Assembly: GCA_964384335.1 (NCBI GenBank) | Contig: CAYLKN010000018.1 | Location: 1-42,609, forward strand | Length of the DNA: 42,609 nucleotides | Source: JAUICS01 sp964384335 | Lineage (GTDB): Bacteria > Pseudomonadota > Alphaproteobacteria > Micavibrionales > Micavibrionaceae | Direction: 5' to 3' | Notes under the pieces: generated by a model | Database searches by the model: none | The model's input: only the letters and a program-made list of their open reading frames with translations | What the model was told of the DNA's origin: nothing | Shown here: positions 16,505-24,087 of the stretch, in pieces | How the letters are laid out: each line of letters begins with the position of its first letter | Position numbering within the stretch: position 1 is the first letter of the stretch | Position numbers and translations under genes: made by a program

Positions 16505-18304
16505 CTATGCATTCTCAAGCTGGCTGATGGCTGCATAAGGATCTATCATGCCATCCTTAACCAGGCCTTTTATGTTCCCTGATCTACGATAAAATTTTAC
16601 ACCAGGTACGGTTAAAACATCGTTAAGATTGGTCATCAGGGTATTATACAAAACATTTCTATTGTGCTGGTTACAGTCAATAAGCAAGGCATCAAGCAGA
16701 AGCGTACGCCCAAGATAACCGGTCCTGCTGCATACGTCACAGCCGCTTGAGTTGGCGACTTTGATTTTATCATCCTCCTCAAGCTCAAGCTTATCCATTT
16801 GCTCTTTCGTCAGGGTCGATACGGCCCGTACTGATTTTGAACAGCCCTGGCATAATGTTTTTATCAGCCGCTGGTTCAGAATACAGCTTATCTGCTGGGA
16901 AAGCGTGTATGTTGACGATTTTTCTCTTTCAACGGGCATGAAAGACCGCAACCTTTCAATAGTCTGAATGGCCGTATCCGCGTGTATGGTTGAAAGAACC
17001 GTATGTCCTGACTCTGCTGCCTTAAGTGCCGTTTCAACAGTCTCACCGTCGCGCATCTCACCCACAACAATATAGTCCGGATCGTGCCGCATTGCTGCAC
17101 GTATAAGAGCGGCAAAATCATTCGTACCGACCTGCCATTGCGTTGCATACCGCATTTCATATTCAATTGGATCTTCAATAGTCAGCACATGGCGTCTGCG
17201 CCTGTCGATTTCCTGAATACCCGCATAAAGCGTGGTTGTCTTCCCAGAGCCCGTCGGCCCGGACAGAATGATAAGACCGCCCTCCCCTTTAATCGAAGGG
17301 TTTAAAAGTTTCTTAAGATGTTCTGAAACTTCAGGATTTCTTCTGAAAAGATCGTCAAAATCCTTGAGACTGGCCCTGTCAAGCAAACGTAAAGTCAGTT
17401 TTTCACCGTCCTGCGCCTGGGGACCTGCCGCAACACGCACATCAATATTTCTGTCCTGCCAGGTAAATCCGAAACGACCGTCTTTAGGCGTATGCCTGTC
17501 CCCGAAGTTAAGACCGGCATCCCGCTTCAGCAAAGTTGTCAGTCGCGCCATGGCATCGGCCGGTAATAAATGCATCGGCATCAAATCGCCATCAATTCTG
17601 TATCTTATCCAGTTAGGTGTATCCGTTGCATTATCTTGCAAAAGGTGAATATCAGAAGCCCGCAACTGAATCGATTCAGCCAGCATATCCCGCAGAAACT
17701 GGTTAAGCATAAGACCATTATCCAGATCGTTGAGCCAGTCAGTGAGTGTTTTCTCACAACGGTCTGCGGAATGATCATGCACACGTCTTAAAGTTGTAAA
17801 AAGCTCGGCTCTGTCCCATAGCTCAGTCTCAACCTTTTCAACAACAAAACCGCATCTTTCTACAGTCTTTTTAAGATTATCAATCTGCGTTTCTGACAAA
17901 TCATCAAGAGGTGCTACTTTTAATGTCCCGTTGACTAGTCCTATAATATGAACGTTGATCGGCATCCATGCCTGGGTTGGAACGAGTGTTCTGAGCTGGT
18001 CACCTGTCGCAGTGTCTTTCCCGGTCGCATCGTTATCATCCCTTTGCGAAATAACGCCTGCGGACTGGAGAAGCTGATCGGTGGTACGGGATACGCCTGT
18101 TTCAAGCAAAAGCGCCCGTTCCCTTTGGATCATATCGAGATATAATTCTCTTTTTGCCCCACCGCGTGATTTTTTTCTTCCCTGTTTCCCGCCTTGACGG
18201 CGATCGACACCATGAGGCGGCGGAAGGTTTAATTTACGCCGATCAACGCCGTCCCATCCGTCCGATTTTACCTCACCGCCACTATCCGGATTATCATCAC
18301 TCAT
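16505..18304 (-). CDS. Pilus assembly/secretion ATPase (PilB/GspE family)
   Basis: A 599-residue hexameric motor ATPase. Residues 1-110 are charged and low-complexity. The N-terminal catalytic subdomain begins near RASDIHLL (215-222). Walker A GPTGSGKTT is at 349-357, the Asp box region has TIEDPIEYEM, Walker B is DPDYIVVGEMRDGET and the His box is GHTVLSTIHADTA. Two Cys pairs (LCQGC and CDVC) form the zinc-binding element typical of assembly ATPases and not of PilT retraction ATPases. It would power extension of the pilus or pseudopilus. It lies between the ASH-repeat gene (31-nt gap) and the GspF-type gene. Confidence 0.92.
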   Translation of the reverse strand: MSDDNPDSGGEVKSDGWDGVDRRKLNLPPPHGVDRRQGGKQGRKKSRGGAKRELYLDMIQRERALLLETGVSRTTDQLLQSAGVISQRDDNDATGKDTATGDQLRTLVPTQAWMPINVHIIGLVNGTLKVAPLDDLSETQIDNLKKTVERCGFVVEKVETELWDRAELFTTLRRVHDHSADRCEKTLTDWLNDLDNGLMLNQFLRDMLAESIQLRASDIHLLQDNATDTPNWIRYRIDGDLMPMHLLPADAMARLTTLLKRDAGLNFGDRHTPKDGRFGFTWQDRNIDVRVAAGPQAQDGEKLTLRLLDRASLKDFDDLFRRNPEVSEHLKKLLNPSIKGEGGLIILSGPTGSGKTTTLYAGIQEIDRRRRHVLTIEDPIEYEMRYATQWQVGTNDFAALIRAAMRHDPDYIVVGEMRDGETVETALKAAESGHTVLSTIHADTAIQTIERLRSFMPVEREKSSTYTLSQQISCILNQRLIKTLCQGCSKSVRAVSTLTKEQMDKLELEEDDKIKVANSSGCDVCSRTGYLGRTLLLDALLIDCNQHNRNVLYNTLMTNLNDVLTVPGVKFYRRSGNIKGLVKDGMIDPYAAISQLENA

Positions 18305-18335
18305 GCACGAAGCCTATCCTGAACTGATTAAGAAA

Positions 18336-19946
18336 TTATGAATCGGTATCTTCGTCGTCGGAAGTATTGCCAGTCGAAGTTACCTTTGATGTCCTGTTAC
18401 TTCCTCTGACTGGAAGGGATTTATCGAATACGAGAAGGAATGACTGAGTTTTATTTCTCAGTTCAATACCGTCCTCCAGTATCTTCGGGGTCCACAGGGA
18501 ACCGCCAAGAATAATCTTCTCATCATCTGTTACGATTTTACTTCCTGTAGGACCTGAAATAACCGCCCGCGATGCAGAAAGAGACGTGATAAAAAAACCA
18601 TCCAGACTTGTTTCTGCGGCATCCAGTGCATTAAAAGCATTTCTTCCTGATGTACCGCTTCGGGCTGCGGACCTATTGCCTTCCTCTTCAATATCAGCGC
18701 CCAGCATAGCGTCATCAACCTCGAACATTCCCTCGACTCCCGTGTTTGAAATCGCCAGCTGAGACTTGTTGAAAGCAGATACGGCTTCACCTCTGACCGG
18801 CACAACAAGGGTACCGCGTGCACCGTCATGCTCAACAAGGATATCTGTTATTATCGGCCCGGGTCTGGAAGGCACCCATTTTACCGTGAGAATGCATGCC
18901 TCATAAGGCTTAAGACTGTCTCTTAGCATACACCCCATTTTTTCAAGAGTAAGACCGTTATCTGTATTGGGAAGTTCAATATTAATCAGATTCACAAGAT
19001 CATCCCCCACATTAATCAGGCTCAGCGTAATAATGGATGGTGAATCAACCTCTTCTTCAAAATCAACCTGTTCAAGACTTGAAATCAATAGCCCCTTACC
19101 TGCTATAGGCTCCGGATAGATTGTCGCACTGGCCACTACATCAGGGTCGTATTCACCAGTTATATCAACCTGCGCAACAGCAGAAGACCCATCGTGTTTT
19201 ACAAGAAGTATCCCGTTTATCGGCCCTGTCTTCAAAGGCTCCCACTTTACAGAAATCACACAGGCTTCCGCAGGAAGAAGAATCCGGCATTCACTCCTTA
19301 TACTGAGTCCCGAGTTTTGAGCGGCTTCGAGCTCAACATTCAGGATTTCAATAGGTTCCGTTGTTTTATTCGTAAATGTTACCGGCCTCACAAGAGTGGA
19401 ACGATTATTGAGAACGCCAAAATCAAGCTGTTCACCTGGATTGATCTGAAAATCGCTTTGCACGAAATCGCTTTCCCCCTCATCGGGTGCCTCAATTTCG
19501 CCGGATATGGTTGCCGTTGACAGCCTGGACTGGCCGTTGTGACCGACAAGCATCTCTATGCGCCAGTCACCCGCCTGCAGCGCTTTCGCGGAAACAATGA
19601 TGGCACATTCAGCCTTTGAAGGCAAAGGTGAACGTGAGCATTGATTTTCAGCGATATTAACAGCAACATTTGAAGATGGGTAAAGCTGAACATCGACAAT
19701 ATTGACAGGAAAACTTCCGGAATTCTGAAACAGTGCTATAATCTGGGCTGTCGAACCGACATTTAAGGTACCGCCCTCTATTTCTTCATTTGATGCCACA
19801 AGATCGGGCGCGCCGCTATCTCCCTTCTCACTGCCGGGATCACCGAATCCAAGCGACTGCGCCAAGGCAGAACCCGGGATATATGGATACACAAGCGCAA
19901 TCCCAAGCAATACTGACCAAATAATTTTTCTTGTCTTTTCAAGCAT
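18336..19946 (-). CDS. Secreted ASH/HYDIN-like repeat protein with a possible PilP-like C-terminus
   Basis: A 536-residue exported protein with a signal peptide (hydrophobic about 9-27, cleavage near SALAQS). It has three tandem Ig-like repeats at about 57-152, 171-265 and 289-388. Each repeat contains an FxNxxxxPVxIxxV-type strand pair, two cysteines about 8-11 residues apart and a VKWxPxxxGP-type strand, as in ASH/HYDIN domains. After a polar linker, residues about 455-510 (SRAVISGPTG, IILGGSLWTPKILEDGIELRN) resemble the small beta domain of PilP/GspC proteins. The reading frame opens at a GTG (19949) that shares one base with the secretin TAG; the ATG at 19946 is equally possible. The position next to the secretin suggests a periplasmic connector. 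The PilP likeness is a judgement by eye. Confidence 0.75.
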   Translation of the reverse strand: MLEKTRKIIWSVLLGIALVYPYIPGSALAQSLGFGDPGSEKGDSGAPDLVASNEEIEGGTLNVGSTAQIIALFQNSGSFPVNIVDVQLYPSSNVAVNIAENQCSRSPLPSKAECAIIVSAKALQAGDWRIEMLVGHNGQSRLSTATISGEIEAPDEGESDFVQSDFQINPGEQLDFGVLNNRSTLVRPVTFTNKTTEPIEILNVELEAAQNSGLSIRSECRILLPAEACVISVKWEPLKTGPINGILLVKHDGSSAVAQVDITGEYDPDVVASATIYPEPIAGKGLLISSLEQVDFEEEVDSPSIITLSLINVGDDLVNLINIELPNTDNGLTLEKMGCMLRDSLKPYEACILTVKWVPSRPGPIITDILVEHDGARGTLVVPVRGEAVSAFNKSQLAISNTGVEGMFEVDDAMLGADIEEEGNRSAARSGTSGRNAFNALDAAETSLDGFFITSLSASRAVISGPTGSKIVTDDEKIILGGSLWTPKILEDGIELRNKTQSFLLVFDKSLPVRGSNRTSKVTSTGNTSDDEDTDS

Positions 19947-19948
19947 CA

Positions 19949-21943
19949 CTAATTCTCTACAGGGTGACTTATATTTTGATTATAGCCCTCAGAAGTATAA
20001 TTTTCGTTAACTTCCAAAGATTCCCCGACCACCTGGTTCCTGCCCTCAACATCAGAGCCGGACACTCCGGAAGCGCCCTGCTCCTTGTGATCCTGACCCT
20101 TATAATCAAGAATGGAAACGGTACTGGCACTGTTTTTATTCAAGCCTGCGTCATCAACACTCCGCCGTCCTTCAGAAAAAGCCTCAGGAACTGTTGCACT
20201 AACCTGCTCGCTCCTCACGGGAGGAAGAGGCCTGGCATTAAAAGCAGACCCGGAGTCAATGCGGCGAGAATTTTTGTCCTGACCGAACAGGTCATCATAA
20301 GACATCATACCCAACAACTGCTCACTGGTTGCCCTGCGCAAACCACTATCAGACGTGGGGCCCAGGGTTTTTTCCAGACCGGATACCGGCGCGAAAATAT
20401 CGGAAGCATTTTCCTGTACTCCGTCGATCACGGAAGGGTCCGTGTCGGAACCCTTTTCTTCCTTGTTATTTTTAACTGCGGAAACGGCTTTTTCCACTTC
20501 GTCCGCATAATCATCGTCCATATCTTCAAAAATGACGACACGAGGCCTGAGAAGGAAAACAAGCTCGCTGTTCTGCAACTCCGTAGTTCTTGCGGTCGGC
20601 AGCACGGGAGCAGAAGAACCAGGACCACTGGAAACATAATTATCCCTCTCGCTCACCAGACCGGCAACAAGCATGGTATCGCCGGGGCGGATACGAATCT
20701 GTGTCTGCAAAGACCTGGTGGTTGTTCTCGGCAGATTCAGAGTGCCGTCAGTACCCGTTGGAAACTCCTGGAACTCTATGAATTCATCAACCTCAATCGA
20801 AAGGTTTCCAAATATTGTTTTATTATCCCACTGCCCGGTAATTGTAATCGTTAACCCCGTCACAAGCTCATCAGTTGTAGTGGAAAAATTGTCACTTGTT
20901 CCATCGGCACTTTCACTGATTGTAATCTCGTTGATGTAGTTCCTCGTCTCACTTACATCAAGCGTAGCTTCAGAACCCGAAAGCATCGTCAGCTGAGGCT
21001 GGGAAACAACCTTCACAGCACCGTATTCAGATATGAACTCAAATATTTCATTACTTTCGACGTTTGCGTTTGACGTTGCGACCGGACCTATAACAATCGG
21101 ACTGACATTGGATTCAAGCGAGGGCGCACCGCCTGCAATCTGATAATCAACACCATAACGGCCCAGATCAAAAAATCCTGACCAGTTAATTCCGGCGCTG
21201 TTGTTATTTTCGAGCTGAACCTCCCAGATGTACAACTCAAAAACGATCATAGCCGTATTATTGCGAAGGTGTCTGAAATACGCCTCGACATTATCCTGCG
21301 TTCTGTGAGTAGCAGAATAGATCAAAGAACGGCTCGACTGATCAAGAACAACATCACCATCACCCCCGAGTATGGAAGCCAGCCCGGACTGAAACTGGGT
21401 CAACCCCTCCTCATTGCCGATCGGTGGCAATGTGACAGCAAATGTTTGTGACTCTTTGACGACAAGCATTCCATCCTCATACGCGCAAAACAGATCCACA
21501 AACCCGCATATCCTGGATATAACCCTGTCTACCCTGCCCTTCAAACCCGTCACGGTAACAGTCTGAGTAAAGGCATCTTCCGTCTCAAACGCGAGCGGGA
21601 TATCATAGTCGGCCAGAATAAGCTTAAGCGCAGTCGCCAGCGGCTCGGAACGAAGCTCGTAAGGCCCGACCTCATCAGAAGGCAGCCTGTCAATGCCTCT
21701 TGCCGAAGGCACAAAAACACCATCACCGAGAGGTATTCTCACAACCGAGGTTTCACCATCATTAACAGCCTTTCGTTTCTTATCAGGCCTCTCCGGATCA
21801 GGAACATCAAGAAAGCGGGCATCAGGAACATCAGCGGGCGAGCATGAAGACACAAAAGGGATCACGAGAAGGAGAGCAAGGAGAACCCTCATCCCAAGAC
21901 ACAGATTAGAAAAGCGCATAAAGCCCATATTAAGCACAATCAT
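19949..21943 (-). CDS. Outer-membrane secretin lipoprotein of a type IVb-like pilus (PilN-like)
   Basis: A 664-residue protein forming the outer-membrane channel. The N-terminus has a lipoprotein signal with VSSC, lipidated Cys34. A secretin N-domain lies at about 92-165 (EPLATALKLILADYDIPLAFE, TVTGLKGRVDRVI). The secretin core (about 215-470) includes VKVVSQPQLTMLSGSEATLDV and the closing RPGDTMLVAGLVSERDN. The tail of some 190 residues from about 475 is polar, low-complexity and longer than in most secretins. AAGGAG precedes the ATG, whose ATGA overlaps the stop of the response regulator gene, indicating translational coupling. The lipobox makes a separate pilotin less necessary. Confidence 0.88.
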   Translation of the reverse strand: MIVLNMGFMRFSNLCLGMRVLLALLLVIPFVSSCSPADVPDARFLDVPDPERPDKKRKAVNDGETSVVRIPLGDGVFVPSARGIDRLPSDEVGPYELRSEPLATALKLILADYDIPLAFETEDAFTQTVTVTGLKGRVDRVISRICGFVDLFCAYEDGMLVVKESQTFAVTLPPIGNEEGLTQFQSGLASILGGDGDVVLDQSSRSLIYSATHRTQDNVEAYFRHLRNNTAMIVFELYIWEVQLENNNSAGINWSGFFDLGRYGVDYQIAGGAPSLESNVSPIVIGPVATSNANVESNEIFEFISEYGAVKVVSQPQLTMLSGSEATLDVSETRNYINEITISESADGTSDNFSTTTDELVTGLTITITGQWDNKTIFGNLSIEVDEFIEFQEFPTGTDGTLNLPRTTTRSLQTQIRIRPGDTMLVAGLVSERDNYVSSGPGSSAPVLPTARTTELQNSELVFLLRPRVVIFEDMDDDYADEVEKAVSAVKNNKEEKGSDTDPSVIDGVQENASDIFAPVSGLEKTLGPTSDSGLRRATSEQLLGMMSYDDLFGQDKNSRRIDSGSAFNARPLPPVRSEQVSATVPEAFSEGRRSVDDAGLNKNSASTVSILDYKGQDHKEQGASGVSGSDVEGRNQVVGESLEVNENYTSEGYNQNISHPVEN

Positions 21944-22329
21944 AAGTCACTCCTTTTGTGTCTGGCAGCAATACGCCTTACCATCATCACAAGCCTGTCT
22001 TTTTCGATCGGCTTCATAAGAACTGCCGCCGCCCCGTCTTTATCTGCCTGATGAAGAATATCCGCCGACTTGTCACCAGTAATAATAACGAAAGGCACCC
22101 TTATATCCTCACTGCTCAGATTCCGAACAAACTCGAATCCACCCATTGGCTCCATCCGGACATCCACAAACATCATAACTATCCCGGAAAGATCTTTATC
22201 GAGAGCGTCCCGGCCATCTTCAGCCTCAACGACCTCGAATCCTGTTTCTTCCGATATGAACTTAACAATCTGCATCCTGACGAATGCATTATCCTCCACC
22301 ACGAGAATTTTACCTGAATCGTCTGTCAA
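21940..22329 (-). CDS. Single-domain response regulator heading the pilus operon
   Basis: A receiver domain alone, with no output domain. It has the acidic pair in ILVVEDNAF, the phospho-acceptor Asp in MMFVDVRMEPMGG, the Thr in VIITGD and the Lys in LMKPIEKDR. The open frame begins at a TTG at 22341, but that TTG is part of TTGGAGG, the ribosome binding site. The following TTG at 22329, 7 nt after GGAGG, gives a 129-residue protein beginning at the usual point for a receiver. It overlaps the secretin start by 4 nt. As first gene it may pass a phospho-signal to pilus activity or assembly. Its cognate kinase is not identified; CheA and CckA are nearby candidates. Confidence 0.88.
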   Translation of the reverse strand: MTDDSGKILVVEDNAFVRMQIVKFISEETGFEVVEAEDGRDALDKDLSGIVMMFVDVRMEPMGGFEFVRNLSSEDIRVPFVIITGDKSADILHQADKDGAAAVLMKPIEKDRLVMMVRRIAARHKRSDL

Positions 22330-22482
22330 AAAAACCTCCAAAAACCCTTTGAAACGGGAGACTTAAGCGAAGAAAAAAAATAAAGCATGAATATATTGCG
22401 GCGTTAACGATAGAAAAATCAGTAAAGATATAGTTAGGCTGGAATGGAAGATTCGGACGAATGAACCTTGATATATCTTATG

Positions 22483-22505
22483 ATAATGTAGTTTAGTTAC
22501 ATTAT
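22483..22505. promoter_or_regulatory. Inverted repeat between the pilus operon and the prepilin peptidase gene
   Basis: ATAATGTA and TACATTAT form a perfect 8-bp inverted repeat with a 7-nt spacer in the roughly 200-nt divergent intergenic region, 36 nt before the peptidase ATG. The symmetry and spacing suit a dimeric regulator's operator. No regulator is identified, and AT-rich sequence raises the chance of coincidence. Confidence 0.35.
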
Positions 22506-22541
22506 GCAAGAGTAAAACCTTCAATTAATTTGAACCTTTTC

Positions 22542-23042
22542 ATGTTAAGTAACCTTGATCTGACAATTTTATGTTTTGGGCTTTTAATTTTAGCCGCCCT
22601 TTCAGTTTATGATCTGGTGAAATACATTCTTCCGAATATTCTGGTCGTATTGCTTCTTTTTTCCGGAATTTGTTTTCATTTCCTCACCGGCTGGCGGTTC
22701 GTGGATCCTTATATGGCTGTAAGCGGAATGTTAATGATTACCGCTTTTCTGATTATCGTGCGCGAAATCGCAAACCGGCTTAAAGGTGCGGATGTTTTCG
22801 GCATCGGCGATATCAAACTTCTAGCGGCGGGAGGATTCTGGACAGGGCTTGAAAATATCTTTATGACGCTTGCACTGGGCAGTTTCATTGGACTAATACA
22901 CGGCCTGATAATCTTTCTTTACGCAAAATACAAACTCAAAAAAGAAACAAAGCTTGGCGAAACCAGAATTCCGGCAGGTTTTGGGTTTAGCATAGCCATT
23001 GCGGCAGTGGTATTTTACGAGTTTATATATACCGTATATTGA
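22542..23042 (+). CDS. Prepilin peptidase (A24 family, CpaA/TadV-like)
   Basis: A 166-residue polytopic membrane aspartic protease that trims class III or type IVb prepilin leader peptides. The two catalytic aspartates are in SVYDLVKYILPN (Asp24) and FGIGDIKLL (Asp90, the GxGD motif). It lacks the N-terminal methylase domain of PilD, as do CpaA/TadV and other short members. The frame opens at a TTG at 22530; the ATG at 22542 is a plausible alternative, and neither has a good ribosome binding site. It is divergent from the pilus operon and probably processes its pilins. Confidence 0.88.
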   Translation: MLSNLDLTILCFGLLILAALSVYDLVKYILPNILVVLLLFSGICFHFLTGWRFVDPYMAVSGMLMITAFLIIVREIANRLKGADVFGIGDIKLLAAGGFWTGLENIFMTLALGSFIGLIHGLIIFLYAKYKLKKETKLGETRIPAGFGFSIAIAAVVFYEFIYTVY

Positions 23043-23134
23043 TCATCAAATTTTTATGATTTGGCGATTGTCTAAGATGTGCAATTATGCAATCAATATC
23101 TGAATTCAATAAAACACTGATATTAAGTAAAGTA

Positions 23135-24025
23135 ATGAAGGGGCATAAACCTATAAGAAAAGCCGTATTTCCCGTTGCCGGACTGGGCACGCGATTTCTG
23201 CCGGCAACAAAAGTTGTACCTAAGGAAATGATCCCTATTGCCGGCAAACCCCTTATCCAGCACGCCTATGAGGAGGCAAAGGAAGCGGGGATAGAGGAAT
23301 TCATATTCGTAACCGGGAGAAACAAAGAAGCTATTGAAGAGCATTTTGACTATCAGCCTGAACTGATGAATACGCTGGAAACACGCGGCAAACACGATAT
23401 GCTAAAGCAGGTTGCAAGCAGCCAGATGCCGGAAGGCAGCCTGTTTTTAACACGGCAGGCGAAGCCTTTGGGCCTTGGCCACGCTGTATGGTGTGCACGA
23501 AAACTGATAAATAACGAGCCCTTTGCAGTTATTCTTGTCGATGACGTTATTAACTGCAAACAAGGATGTATGAGCCAGCTTGTCGAAGCTTACGAAGAAA
23601 CAGGCGGCAATGTTGTTGCTGTTATGAATGTTCCTGAAAAGGATACAAAAAAATACGGGATTGTTGATACGGATGACGATCCGGATAAAAATCTTATTTC
23701 TGTCAAAGGTCTGGTCGAAAAACCGTTACCGGAAGACGCACCGTCAACATTATCTATTATCGGCCGTTATATTCTGCAGCCTGAAATTCTTGACTATCTC
23801 GAAGTTTTTGAAACAGGTGCAGGCGGGGAGATTCAGCTGACCGATTCAATGGCGCGGCTTATTGGAAAACAGGCTTTTCATGCATTGCGGTTTAAGGGAA
23901 ATCGTTATGACTGCGGAAGCCGTCTCGGTTTTCTTGAAGCCAATATAGCACTCAGTTTGTCAGATCCTGATATAAAAGATGATGTTGAAAAAATTATTGA
24001 TCACTTCTACAAACAAATCCAATAA
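23135..24025 (+). CDS. galU: UTP--glucose-1-phosphate uridylyltransferase
   Basis: This enzyme makes UDP-glucose from UTP and glucose-1-phosphate for envelope polysaccharides. The nucleotide-binding motif KAVFPVAGLGTRFLPATK and the catalytic KVVPKEMIPIAGKPLIQ are at the N-terminus, with VILVDDVI (metal-binding Asp) near residue 130 and GLVEKP and GGEIQLTD later. The frame extends upstream to 23087, but the ATG at 23135 puts the first strand at the usual distance and gives 296 residues, normal for GalU. It precedes the phosphohexomutase gene, forming a sugar-nucleotide supply pair. Confidence 0.95.
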   Translation: MKGHKPIRKAVFPVAGLGTRFLPATKVVPKEMIPIAGKPLIQHAYEEAKEAGIEEFIFVTGRNKEAIEEHFDYQPELMNTLETRGKHDMLKQVASSQMPEGSLFLTRQAKPLGLGHAVWCARKLINNEPFAVILVDDVINCKQGCMSQLVEAYEETGGNVVAVMNVPEKDTKKYGIVDTDDDPDKNLISVKGLVEKPLPEDAPSTLSIIGRYILQPEILDYLEVFETGAGGEIQLTDSMARLIGKQAFHALRFKGNRYDCGSRLGFLEANIALSLSDPDIKDDVEKIIDHFYKQIQ

Positions 24026-24087
24026 TTTATTGAGCCACCAAGTCACAATACAAATTCTAACGGCTGAATTTTACGAAAGGGGACAAA

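Noticed and set aside
19931..20854. Plus-strand open frame of 307 codons opposite the secretin C-terminus
   Set aside because: It mirrors the low-complexity tail of the secretin, has no domain or ribosome binding site, and the minus-strand frame belongs to a coherent operon.
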